DNA of 64,000 nt from Pelagerythrobacter marensis (GTDB lineage: Bacteria > Pseudomonadota > Alphaproteobacteria > Sphingomonadales > Sphingomonadaceae): the NCBI RefSeq assembly GCF_001028625.1, contig NZ_CP011805.1:2031001-2095000 (forward strand). Reading direction: 5' to 3'. Within the stretch, counting starts at the first letter, position 1. The number at the start of each line of letters is the position of its first letter. Under the pieces are notes generated by a model. That model was not told the origin of the DNA. It saw nothing but the letters and a program-made list of their open reading frames with translations, and made no database searches. The translations under genes and the position numbers were made by a program. Shown piece after piece: positions 8,220 to 16,423 of this stretch.

Positions 8220-9392
8220 ATGTTCGGTGCAATCTACATCGGCCTGAGCGGCCTCAACGCCTATTCGGATGGTCTGAGGGCCGTGAGCAACAACGTCAGC
8301 AATCTCAACACGACCGGCTTCAAAGCCGCTGATATATCCTTCTCCGATCTTTTCGGACTGGGAAGCCACGGCGGCCTTGCGCTCAACCGCGAACGCAGCG
8401 GCGAGGGATACGGCGTGGGCCTCAACGCCCTTTCGATAGATTTTTCGCAGGGCGAACTGCGCCAAACCGATCGCGATCTCGACCTAGCGGTGGAAGGTTC
8501 GGGCTTCCTCGTCCTGATCGACGGTGACCGGACCTACTACGCCCGCACCGGCAACTTCGCCGTCGACCAGGAAGGCTATATCGTGCTCGGCGAGACCGAC
8601 ATGCGGCTTGCTGTTATCGACGACAGCGGTCGTCCGGTCGCGGTCAGCATCGACGACAAGCGGACCGACCCGCCGGTCCAAACGACCAGAATCGCCTTTG
8701 CCGACAACCTTTCCTCGACCGCAACCAGCTATACAATCCCTGATCTGGAAATATTCGATGCGCGCGGCGAGCGGCACGAATGGACGGTCGACTTTACGCG
8801 TACGGAAACCGAGTTTGATAGCTGGACGGTAACCGTCACCGCCGCTACCGGCGAAATCGGTACCCAGACGCTGCGCTTCGCAGCCGGCGCAGTCGCATCG
8901 GACAGTACAGAGCTTGTCTTCGCCAAGGATGGTGAGGATTTTCCGGTCACGTTCGATTTTTCGAACGTCACGTCGTTTTCGTCTGGCACGGTTTCATCGC
9001 TGCGCGCGGCGGATATCGATGGCCATGCGGTCGGCTCCATCACCTCCATCTCTATCAACGCGATCGGCGAGCTGGAGATCGCTTATTCCAACCAGGAAAC
9101 GCTTGGCCTTGGCGCCGTGGCGCTGGCGGATTTCCGCGACCCACAGGCGTTGGAGCAACGAGGCAACGGGCTCTTCGCCCATGATGGCTACGGCCAGGTC
9201 CAATATCTGTCTGCGGAGGACGACCGGGTCGGTTCGATCCTCTCGCGCAGACTGGAAGCGTCCAACGTCGATCTCGGCGCGCAGTTCGGCGATTTGATCC
9301 TGGTTCAGCGGGGCTATCAGGCATCATCGCAGATCATCAGCGTCAGCAACGACATGATCCAGCAACTCTTTGGTATCCGGGGGCAAGGATGA
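8220..9392 (+). CDS. flgE: Flagellar hook protein FlgE
   Basis: Building block of the hook. The 390-aa protein has the rod/hook N-terminal helix (GLSGLNAYSDGLRAVSNNVS, NLNTTGFKAADISFSDLFG), the VEGSGFLVL and YYARTGNFAVDQEGYIV motifs, a variable middle, and the C-terminal LEASNVDLGAQFGDLI plus QRGYQASSQIISVSNDMIQQ. Length fits FlgE rather than the shorter FlgF/FlgG. The ATG at 8220 follows a GGGAGAGCAG site. It overlaps the next gene by 4 bp. Confidence 0.93.
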   Translation: MFGAIYIGLSGLNAYSDGLRAVSNNVSNLNTTGFKAADISFSDLFGLGSHGGLALNRERSGEGYGVGLNALSIDFSQGELRQTDRDLDLAVEGSGFLVLIDGDRTYYARTGNFAVDQEGYIVLGETDMRLAVIDDSGRPVAVSIDDKRTDPPVQTTRIAFADNLSSTATSYTIPDLEIFDARGERHEWTVDFTRTETEFDSWTVTVTAATGEIGTQTLRFAAGAVASDSTELVFAKDGEDFPVTFDFSNVTSFSSGTVSSLRAADIDGHAVGSITSISINAIGELEIAYSNQETLGLGAVALADFRDPQALEQRGNGLFAHDGYGQVQYLSAEDDRVGSILSRRLEASNVDLGAQFGDLILVQRGYQASSQIISVSNDMIQQLFGIRGQG

Positions 9393-10159
9393 CGGCCGAA
9401 CCGGAGCCCTGGTTGCCTGACTGCGCATTCACGGGACAGACAACTCTTGCGCCGCTTGCTTCCTGTTCAGCCGAATGGAGCGCGGCCTGGCTCGCGAACG
9501 AGACGCTCGAACCTGATCTCAACTGGAACCGAGGAGGCATTGATGCAGCATTCACCCCGCAGGCGACGGTGAACGGATTTGCCCTATTCGCGACCCCCGA
9601 GCGCAGGCTTCGGCTAGCGTCGGCGCTGCTTGGCCGAACCCTGGAGGCCAGGCACTTGCGGACCGAATATGATCGGGCGCTTCTCGACAAGCTCGTGGAC
9701 CGCGCGCTCGCCGACCTCACCGATCGGATTCGCCAAAGTCTGAGCTTCACAAGCTCGAAACTGACCCAGCCGGCAATGCGCCCGGACTCAATCTTCCGGG
9801 CCGCCCTGCGAACCGGCAACGGACTTGATGTGGTCCATCTTGTAACCAGCAAGAGTGTCCTGATCGAAGTCGCGCGACGTCGCGCAGCGCGCCCTCGCGC
9901 GCGTAATCCAATACATTCAAGAGCTCGCGCGATCGAAACGCAGGCCGTCGAACTATCCGCCCTTGTCGGGCACACCTCTCTCAGCTTTCACGACCTCCAG
10001 GAACTGGAGACCGGAGACGTCATCGCACTCGACGACCAGGCGAACCGGCCACGCGATCTTTTCGCTGGCGGGCGATTGTGCGCGAAAGCCTGTGTCGAAA
10101 TCGCCGCCAACGACGGTCGTCTCTCACTAATAATCGAAAGGGCGGTAAACGAATGGTAG
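9389..10159 (+). CDS. Divergent FliM-like C-ring protein (SpoA domain)
   Basis: This 256-aa protein occupies the fliM position before fliN. Its last ~65 residues look like a SpoA (FliN/FliM C-terminal) domain: VGHTSLSFHDLQELETGDVI, then ALDDQANRPRDLFAGGRLCA. The rest is not clearly recognisable. The N-terminal FliM motif that binds CheY-P (LSQDEIDALL type) is absent, and I cannot find the GGxG motif of the FliM middle domain that contacts FliG. In size and layout it is closer to SctQ/HrcQ of non-flagellar type III systems. Role inferred: cytoplasmic sorting platform/C-ring. Confidence 0.7.
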   Translation: MTAEPEPWLPDCAFTGQTTLAPLASCSAEWSAAWLANETLEPDLNWNRGGIDAAFTPQATVNGFALFATPERRLRLASALLGRTLEARHLRTEYDRALLDKLVDRALADLTDRIRQSLSFTSSKLTQPAMRPDSIFRAALRTGNGLDVVHLVTSKSVLIEVARRRAARPRARNPIHSRARAIETQAVELSALVGHTSLSFHDLQELETGDVIALDDQANRPRDLFAGGRLCAKACVEIAANDGRLSLIIERAVNEW

Positions 10160-10422
10160 ACGACCAATCACCCCAAAACATTTCCACATCGAGCGCGCGC
10201 CGCTTTGTCGACCATGTTAACGTCGAGGTGGACGTGTTTCTCGGCGGCGCCCGCCTGACCATTGCCGAAATGACCGCTCTCGCCGAGGGTTCGGTGCTCG
10301 AAGTCGATCGGCTGATCAGCGAGGCGGTCGACATTCGCGTCAACGGGAAGGTAATCGGTCGCGGAGAGATCGTCACAATCGGAGACAAATTCGGCGTGCG
10401 GGTCACGCAGATCGGGGAATGA
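10153..10422 (+). CDS. fliN: Flagellar motor switch protein FliN
   Basis: FliN is the lower C-ring protein that docks FliH/FliI. The 89-aa protein is essentially one SpoA domain: VDHVNVEVDVFLGGARLTIA, VLEVDRLISEAVDIRVNGKV, GRGEIVTIGDKFGVRVTQIG. This is much closer to the consensus than the preceding FliM-like protein. The ATG at 10153 overlaps the upstream gene by 7 bp; it overlaps fliO by ATGA. Confidence 0.95.
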   Translation: MVDDQSPQNISTSSARRFVDHVNVEVDVFLGGARLTIAEMTALAEGSVLEVDRLISEAVDIRVNGKVIGRGEIVTIGDKFGVRVTQIGE

Positions 10423-10829
10423 GACCGCAGACGATGCGTACGCTTGCAGCGATCCTGACCGGTTTTCTGGCCGAACCTGCCAGAGCAGCTGCACGGCTTG
10501 CAGGCGGTTCCTCGCCCGACATTCCGTGGCTGCGCCTCGTGCTCAGCTTTGCGGTGTGCATCGTCGTTGCCTTTGGTGTGATTGTGGCACTCAGGAAATT
10601 TCAGCGAACAACGCGCGGCAATCGCTTTGCAAGAATGCTTGGCCGCGATTCCGCGCGCGTAAAGCCGACCATACGTCTGCTCGAAATGCGCCAGATCGGA
10701 ATGCATGCCGATCTTTGCCTGATCGAGTTCGACAATCAGCAATTGCTTCTCGCTGCAACTGCGCACCGGGTCGAAGTGCTGGAAAAGCGCGCCGTTCCAT
10801 GTGCCACCAAGGTGGGAGACGACGCGTGA
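10419..10829 (+). CDS. fliO: Flagellar export assembly protein FliO
   Basis: FliO helps assemble the FliP ring. The 136-aa protein has an N-terminal amphipathic region, one transmembrane segment (residues ~38-58, LRLVLSFAVCIVVAFGVIVA) and a basic cytoplasmic domain with RLLEMRQIGMHADLCLIEF and LLLAATAHRVEVLEK, the strand pattern of the FliO/YscQ-like fold. It overlaps fliN and fliP. Sequence conservation of FliO is low; position fliN-fliO-fliP makes the call. Confidence 0.85.
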   Translation: MRPQTMRTLAAILTGFLAEPARAAARLAGGSSPDIPWLRLVLSFAVCIVVAFGVIVALRKFQRTTRGNRFARMLGRDSARVKPTIRLLEMRQIGMHADLCLIEFDNQQLLLAATAHRVEVLEKRAVPCATKVGDDA

Positions 10830-11542
10830 AACGCTCTCTGCGGAGTCAATTGCGTGTTCTGGCGCTAGCAGGCCTTGTGCTGCCGGTCCCCGCAATCGCC
10901 GCATCGACCGACCCCGCCGCCACGGAGGCGGTTCGCGTCGGGGTTATGCTCACCGTGCTAGCAATCATTCCTGCGCTGCTGATCAGCACGACCAGCTTCA
11001 TTCGGATCGTGGTTGTGCTCGCAATGATCCGCCACGCCTTCGGGATGCCTCAGACGCCGCCTAACGCGGTATTGACCAGCCTCGCCCTCTTCCTGACTGC
11101 CTTCGTCATGGGGCCGACGCTGACCGACCTCAACCAAGACGCCGTGCAACCCTTTATCGAGGGACGCACGGAAATTTCCGAAGCAATGGAAAACGGCGCG
11201 CAGCCACTCAAGCGATTCATGCTTCGCCACACCCGCGATGCAGACCTGGAGATGGTCTACCGCATCTCGGACTCGCCCTTGCCCGCCACCGCCAAAGAGG
11301 TCGACCTGCTCAAGCTAACGCCCGCGTTCATGCTCAACGAACTGCGGGTTGCCTTCACCATAGGGTTCGTCATCCTTCTGCCGTTCCTCCTTATCGATCT
11401 CGTCGTCGCCAGCATCCTTCTCTCGCTCGGCATGATGATGGTCCCGCCGACGACGATTTCTTTGCCTATAAAAGTCCTGATGTTCGTGCTGATCGACGGC
11501 TGGAGTCTGGTGGTGGAAGGTCTTCTCGGAAGCTTTGCCTAG
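10826..11542 (+). CDS. fliP: Flagellar export gate protein FliP
   Basis: Core of the FliPQR export gate in the MS-ring pore. The protein is 238 aa with a cleavable signal peptide (cut near AIAAS), then the conserved TSFIRIVVVLAMIRHAFGM, PPNAVLTSLALFLTAFVMGP and C-terminal PAFMLNELRVAFTIGFVI...MMVPPTTISLPIKVLMF. The GTG at 10826 overlaps the fliO stop. Full length and intact. Confidence 0.97.
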   Translation: MKRSLRSQLRVLALAGLVLPVPAIAASTDPAATEAVRVGVMLTVLAIIPALLISTTSFIRIVVVLAMIRHAFGMPQTPPNAVLTSLALFLTAFVMGPTLTDLNQDAVQPFIEGRTEISEAMENGAQPLKRFMLRHTRDADLEMVYRISDSPLPATAKEVDLLKLTPAFMLNELRVAFTIGFVILLPFLLIDLVVASILLSLGMMMVPPTTISLPIKVLMFVLIDGWSLVVEGLLGSFA

Positions 11543-11544
11543 CA

Positions 11545-12291
11545 ATGGCCGAGAGCAGGCGGGATACCAGCGGGCTCGCCCTTCTCGTTCGACCCGATCG
11601 GATGGAGGCGGCATGGTGGCGGGCATGGACGCAGGACGCCTGCGAGGAAGCGCGCCGCAAGCTGTTTGACCATCACCGAAAGCTCGCAGATTCGATCGCT
11701 CTGGCGCAGCACGGAAAGCGTCCCCCCGGCACCCACGACCTCGGCGATGTTCGGCAACTTGCCTACGAGGGCCTGATTCAGGCGATTACCCGGTTCGATC
11801 CGACCAGGGCGGTTCCCTTTAGCGCCTTTGCCCGAATGCGCATTACGGGAAACATCGCCAATGGGCTTGCATCAATGTCCGAAGCCAGCGCACAATATGC
11901 ATACGCACGCCGGGTGGAACGCGATCGCCTGCGTTCGCTAGAACCGTCGCCGGCGGAAACCTCCAGTCCAATCTCCGCTTTGGCTGGCCTTGCATCGCGT
12001 ATCGCCCTCGGCCTGATGCTGGAGAATCGCGAGCCGGTCGAACCGGATACGATTCCCACGCCGGCGCCGGATGCGTACCAGAGCCTCGCTTGGCGCGATA
12101 TGCAGGAACGGCTAACCAGGGCGCTGGAACAACTCAGCGATCGCGAAGCCTATGTGCTTCGGCAGCACTATCACCATGCGGTCAACTTCGTGCAGATCGC
12201 CGGGTTGCTCGGCGTGACAAAGGGAAGGGTCTCACAAATTCATCGCGCGGCGCTCGATCGATTGCGTCAGATTCTCGGCGAGGTTGGATAG
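11545..12291 (+). CDS. fliA: Flagellar sigma factor, sigma-28 family (FliA-like)
   Basis: Alternative sigma factor for late flagellar genes. Region 2 is visible (LGDVRQLAYEGLIQAITRFD, then FSAFARMRITGNIANGL). After a linker, region 4 contains a helix-turn-helix (LSDREAYVLRQHYHHAVNFV, then GLLGVTKGRVSQIHRAALDR). Length 248 aa matches FliA. It sits two bases after fliP. No FlgM anti-sigma is recognisable in the window. The target promoters (flagellin and others) are presumably outside it. Confidence 0.88.
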   Translation: MAESRRDTSGLALLVRPDRMEAAWWRAWTQDACEEARRKLFDHHRKLADSIALAQHGKRPPGTHDLGDVRQLAYEGLIQAITRFDPTRAVPFSAFARMRITGNIANGLASMSEASAQYAYARRVERDRLRSLEPSPAETSSPISALAGLASRIALGLMLENREPVEPDTIPTPAPDAYQSLAWRDMQERLTRALEQLSDREAYVLRQHYHHAVNFVQIAGLLGVTKGRVSQIHRAALDRLRQILGEVG

Positions 12292-12302
12292 GACATTCGG
12301 AC

Positions 12303-12881
12303 ATGACGCTATGCAGTGAAAACGAAATGCGCAATCTCATCGCGAAGCTGGAGCGCGGCGATGGTGACCGTGATGCGATCGAGACATACCTCTCGTCCCA
12401 CCCCGACGATCCGCGCCTGCACTTCATGCTTGGTTCGGTGCTCGTCGAACAGGGCGATGCGATAGCGGCTCACGGCGCGCTCGAACGCGCCGTCGTGCTG
12501 GCACCTGAGTTTCATATCGCACGCTACCAGCTCGGATTTTTCGAGCTGACTTCTGGAGAAGCGGATCGGGCCCTGTCGACTTGGGGGCCGCTTCTGCGGC
12601 TCTCGGACGAGAACTATCTGCGCAAGTTCGTCGAGGGTTTCACGTTCCTGATCCGCGACGAGTTTCCCGCGGCCGTGGTTAAGTTGCGTGAAGGCGTTGC
12701 GCTCAACCGAGAGAACGAAGCCGTCAACGACGATATCCGACTTCTCGTATCGCAAGTGGAAAAGCTGGCGCAAACTCACGCCCCGACCAATATGGCTGAC
12801 GAAGGTGATAAAGGCGACACGGATCAGTCAGCGACATCGGTGCTGTTGGGACAGTTCGGCGCAAGCCGCACCCAGCATTGA
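12303..12881 (+). CDS. TPR protein of the flagellar operon
   Basis: 192-aa soluble protein with at least two tetratricopeptide-like helical pairs: DPRLHFMLGSVLVEQGDAIA, then ARYQLGFFELTSGEADRALS. The tail after residue ~160 is polar and disordered. I do not recognise the family. ATG at 12303 follows the sigma gene by 11 bp, so it is very likely in the same transcript. TPR proteins in type III loci often act as chaperones or assembly factors; that role is an inference. Confidence 0.75.
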   Translation: MTLCSENEMRNLIAKLERGDGDRDAIETYLSSHPDDPRLHFMLGSVLVEQGDAIAAHGALERAVVLAPEFHIARYQLGFFELTSGEADRALSTWGPLLRLSDENYLRKFVEGFTFLIRDEFPAAVVKLREGVALNRENEAVNDDIRLLVSQVEKLAQTHAPTNMADEGDKGDTDQSATSVLLGQFGASRTQH

Positions 12882-12893
12882 GGAGATGAACGG

Positions 12894-13253
12894 ATGACGC
12901 GCATCGGCAATGTCGACCACATCATGGTGCTGTTACGACAGCAGCTCCAGCGCATGGGGAAAGTGAACGGCAAAGTACACGGTACAAGACCCGGCGCCGC
13001 ACCGCATGTCGCGCACCGCAGCGCAATCGATCGCATTGCTCCGCTCGCCAAACTGGAAGATCTCGATGAGCAAGAGCTGGAGCGCGCTTTGATACGTGCC
13101 CTGCTTACCGACGAGTTCGGCGCTTCGATCGCGGAAGATCGCCGGTTCGAACGCGTCGCAAGCGAAGTTCACCGGATTATTCAGTCGGATGGCCAGGCGC
13201 GATCGCTCCTCACCGCTGCGATAGATCAGGCGCGTTCGCAACAGAGCAACTGA
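12894..13253 (+). CDS. Hypothetical 119-aa protein, end of plus-strand flagellar operon
   Basis: Unrecognised. The first half is basic and disordered; the second half is helical and acidic (LEDLDEQELERALIRALLTD, then FERVASEVHRIIQSDGQARS). Preceded by GAGGAGATGAACGG, a good ribosome-binding site, 12 bp after the TPR gene. It could be an export chaperone or a regulator such as an unrelated anti-sigma; nothing in the sequence decides. Its stop lies 6 bp from the stop of the convergent TPR gene. Confidence 0.65.
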   Translation: MTRIGNVDHIMVLLRQQLQRMGKVNGKVHGTRPGAAPHVAHRSAIDRIAPLAKLEDLDEQELERALIRALLTDEFGASIAEDRRFERVASEVHRIIQSDGQARSLLTAAIDQARSQQSN

Positions 13254-13259
13254 ACCTGT

Positions 13260-14372
13260 TCAGCGCGCGATGCGGGCAATCGAATCGAACAGCGTACGTC
13301 CGTTTGGCCCGATTGGTTCGCGCAAGACACGCTCGACGATTTGCGCCGCCGACATTTCATCGCCGCTACTGCGCGCAATGAGGACTTTAGCCAGCATGGC
13401 GGAATAGCAGTGACGATCAAGACGTAGGGCGACTTCGGCCCTTTTTCTCGCTTCGGCCGTATTGCCTTCCATCGCAGCCAATGCTGCCAGCGAACCATGC
13501 GATTCCGCGAAAGTGTCGTCCAGCGCGAGCGCATGATGGAAGCGCTCACGCGCGGCGCCTCGGTTGCCGGCCACCAAGTATGCCCAGCCCGCACCGATCC
13601 AGCTTCCGAGATGATCGCCGAACTGGCCGGCGCCCTTGTCGATCAGTGGCCCTGCTTTCTGCGCGTCTCCGGCCGCAAGATTCGCTAGCCCTAATCCTAC
13701 CCAGGCACGCGGATTTCGTTCATTGATCGCCAGCGCCTGCTCAAACATCGCTCGCGATCGTGACTGTTCCGACGCGGCAAGATTCAGCATCGCCAAAGTC
13801 GTGAGCGCGTCGGGATGCGCGCCGGCTTCCTCTGCGCAACGCCGCGCCAGTGGCTCGTCATCCAAATCAAGCGCAAGGACAGAAGTCGCGGCGAGCAAAG
13901 GCCGATACGCTGGAAATCGAGCGAGATGTTGCTTGGCGCGCTCGGCAGCCTGTTCGAACTCATGCCCTTCGTGAAGCAGTTGCACGTCCAGCAGAGCCGC
14001 CTGTGGCAGGGCTTCGATCGTCTCGGCGGTCAACGCCGCGCGCGCACCCGCAAAATCCTCCGCGAGCGCGCGCGACCATGCAAGATTGAATTGCAAGGCC
14101 GGGTCGCCGCCCGCGGCCGCCAGAAGCTCCTCGAACAAGGCAGCGGCTTTCTCAGGCTGCCCACCACGCATCAAGGCGAGGCCGCGCAGATTGCGATCCT
14201 CGCGCGATACCGCTTGCTCGTCGAGCCCATCGAGCAGTTCGAGAGCCCTATCGAACCGGGACGCGGCCAGCGCCGCATGGGCGGCATCGCGACGCAGCTC
14301 GGCATTGCCCGGGTCGTGCTCCAGATAGCCCAGTAGCGTTTCCACTCTGTTGGCGGCGTTTCGATCGGTCAT
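13260..14372 (-). CDS. TPR-repeat protein coupled to flhA
   Basis: 370-aa soluble protein made of consecutive TPR units (for example RFDRALELLDGLDEQAVSRE, RNPRAWVGLGLANLAAGDAQ, AFDSIARIAR-like end). No signal peptide or membrane segment. The ATG overlaps the flhA stop (ATGA), so it is translated with the export gate protein. I know no canonical flagellar gene of this kind next to flhA. A cytoplasmic helper binding FlhA or export cargo is plausible but inferred. Confidence 0.8.
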   Translation of the reverse strand: MTDRNAANRVETLLGYLEHDPGNAELRRDAAHAALAASRFDRALELLDGLDEQAVSREDRNLRGLALMRGGQPEKAAALFEELLAAAGGDPALQFNLAWSRALAEDFAGARAALTAETIEALPQAALLDVQLLHEGHEFEQAAERAKQHLARFPAYRPLLAATSVLALDLDDEPLARRCAEEAGAHPDALTTLAMLNLAASEQSRSRAMFEQALAINERNPRAWVGLGLANLAAGDAQKAGPLIDKGAGQFGDHLGSWIGAGWAYLVAGNRGAARERFHHALALDDTFAESHGSLAALAAMEGNTAEARKRAEVALRLDRHCYSAMLAKVLIARSSGDEMSAAQIVERVLREPIGPNGRTLFDSIARIAR

Positions 14373-16423
14373 ACGTTCTCCAGCGGCCGCGTCCCGGCGG
14401 GATCCTCAAGTTTGACCACGTCAAACGATTGCAGTGTTATCCGCATCGGCACCTCCTCGACCGCAAGCACCGAAAGCTGGGGAATCGACCGACGCGACAG
14501 CTTGGCCAAAACCCTGCGGACCGAACCCGAGCAAAGCAGGACAGGCGACCTGCCCTGCCTCATCATCGTATCGGACATTTGGGCCAGTTTGCGCAGAAGG
14601 CGATCGGCCAGCCGCGGATCCATCCCCAGGGTGCTTGCCTCCGGGGCCTGCATGCCCTGGATGATCCGGTTCTCGATCGCGGGATCAATGCTGAGAACCG
14701 ACAACTGGCGATGATGGCCGCGCAGGCCGTTGCATATCGCAGAACCCAAGGTTCTTCGCACGTGCTCGGTCAATTCATCCGGTTCTTTGACCGAACGCCC
14801 CAGGTCGACCAGCGTTTCGACGATCAAATCGAGATTGGCGATCGAAACGCGCTCGGCAAGAAGGTTCTGCAGGATACGCTGAACGTCCGAAATCGTCATG
14901 ATATTCGGGATCAGTTCCTCGATAAGCCCCGGCTGGCGTTCGCGCAAAGCTTCGAGCATTTCCGCAGTGGCGGAGCGGGTCAACAGATTGGTCACGTCGC
15001 TACGCACGATTTCGGTGAAGTGAGCAATAAGCACGGTTTCAGGGTCGACAACCTTGTAACCCGCACTCTCCGCAGGATCGGCATGCTCAGGTTCGATCCA
15101 CACCGCGGGAATTCCGAACGCCGGATCAGTTCCTGCAATGCCCTCGATCTTCGGCAGCGAGTCGCGATGTGCGACGGCCAGCATCCTGTCGGGATATATC
15201 GTGCCGATGGCATGCGGTACGCCGTGAAGATTGATGGCGTAGTCGAGCTTGCCGAGATCCGCCGAATCGACAAACTTGACCGGTGGAAACGGCAACCCAT
15301 AGCGCTTTTCGTGCTGGTCGCGGCTCATCGCGATCCGTTCCAGCAATACAGTGCGGCTGGCGGCCCAGCGTTCAGCAAGCTTCGAACCCAGCGCGATCTC
15401 AATCTCCGCCGTGCCGCGAGCGAAAGAATTCGCCTGGTCATCCGATTTCGCCCCCTCTCCGACTTCCTCGTGAACCTGCCGGGCGCGACGAATGCGGATC
15501 CAGGCGACCAGGGCGATCGCGAGCAGGATCACAATCGGCCACTTCGGCATACCCGGCAACAGCATCAGCGCGCCGATTACAGCCATGACGATCAGGGGAA
15601 TGCGGGGCTCACTCGCGAGCTGGCGGAAGATTTCGGTGCTCAACTGCCGGTCGGCCGAAGATCGGGTAACGATTATACCGGTTGCGATCGCGATGATAAG
15701 CGCGGGCAACTGGGTCGCGATCCCGTCGCCGATCGTCAGCAGCGTGAAGCGCTGAATCGCTTCACCCCAGCTCATTCCCATCTGCGCAACACCTATTGCC
15801 AATCCGGCGATGATATCGATCAGCAGGATCAGGATTCCGGCAACCGCATCGCCCTTGACGAATTTGCTGGCACCATCCATCGCGCCGTAGAAGGACGCTT
15901 CCTTCTCCAGTTCCTCGCGCCGCGCGAGCGCCTGCTTCTGGTCGATCAGTCCAAGATTGAGGTCGGCATCAATGCTCATTTGGTGGCCCGGCATCGAATC
16001 GAGCATGAACCTAGCGGCGACTTCCGACACACGCTGCGCCCCAGAGGTGACGACCACATACTGAACGATGATCAGAATGGCGAAGACGACAAGGCCGATC
16101 ACGAAGTTGCCCTGCACTGCGTAATCGCCAATCGATTCGATCACATGGCCCGCGTTCGCATCGGTGAGGATCAGTCGGGTCGCCGCGACGTTTAGCGAAA
16201 GACGAAAGAGCGTGGCGACCAACAGAAGCGATGGAAAGGTCGAAAACTCGACGGGCTTCCTGACGTAGAACGTCAGCAACATGATGGTCAGCGCAAAGCC
16301 GAAGTTCACGATGATCGCGAGGTCGAGCAGCGCCGGCGGAACTGGTGAAAACAGGATCAGCAGGATCAGGATCGTGCCAAGCACAAGCAGAAGATCCTTG
16401 TTATGATCGAACAGTTTACCCAT
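14369..16423 (-). CDS. flhA: Flagellar export protein FlhA
   Basis: FlhA is the nonameric export gate and proton-driven component of flagellar type III secretion. About eight transmembrane helices fill residues 1-320, with the FHIPEP-family signature (ATLFRLSLNVAATRLIL) and MPGHQMSIDADLNLGLI in the cytoplasmic loop. The cytoplasmic domain runs to residue 684, normal length. The ATG at 16423 is chosen because the protein then begins MGKLFDHNKDLLLVLGT, the usual amphipathic start; upstream ATGs lie in flhB. It overlaps flhB by 8 bp. Confidence 0.97.
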   Translation of the reverse strand: MGKLFDHNKDLLLVLGTILILLILFSPVPPALLDLAIIVNFGFALTIMLLTFYVRKPVEFSTFPSLLLVATLFRLSLNVAATRLILTDANAGHVIESIGDYAVQGNFVIGLVVFAILIIVQYVVVTSGAQRVSEVAARFMLDSMPGHQMSIDADLNLGLIDQKQALARREELEKEASFYGAMDGASKFVKGDAVAGILILLIDIIAGLAIGVAQMGMSWGEAIQRFTLLTIGDGIATQLPALIIAIATGIIVTRSSADRQLSTEIFRQLASEPRIPLIVMAVIGALMLLPGMPKWPIVILLAIALVAWIRIRRARQVHEEVGEGAKSDDQANSFARGTAEIEIALGSKLAERWAASRTVLLERIAMSRDQHEKRYGLPFPPVKFVDSADLGKLDYAINLHGVPHAIGTIYPDRMLAVAHRDSLPKIEGIAGTDPAFGIPAVWIEPEHADPAESAGYKVVDPETVLIAHFTEIVRSDVTNLLTRSATAEMLEALRERQPGLIEELIPNIMTISDVQRILQNLLAERVSIANLDLIVETLVDLGRSVKEPDELTEHVRRTLGSAICNGLRGHHRQLSVLSIDPAIENRIIQGMQAPEASTLGMDPRLADRLLRKLAQMSDTMMRQGRSPVLLCSGSVRRVLAKLSRRSIPQLSVLAVEEVPMRITLQSFDVVKLEDPAGTRPLENV

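Noticed and set aside
14429..16195. 588-aa plus-strand open frame opposite flhA
   Set aside because: It is the antisense shadow of flhA in GC-rich DNA; its translation is dominated by His/Arg/Asp/Gln with no domain.
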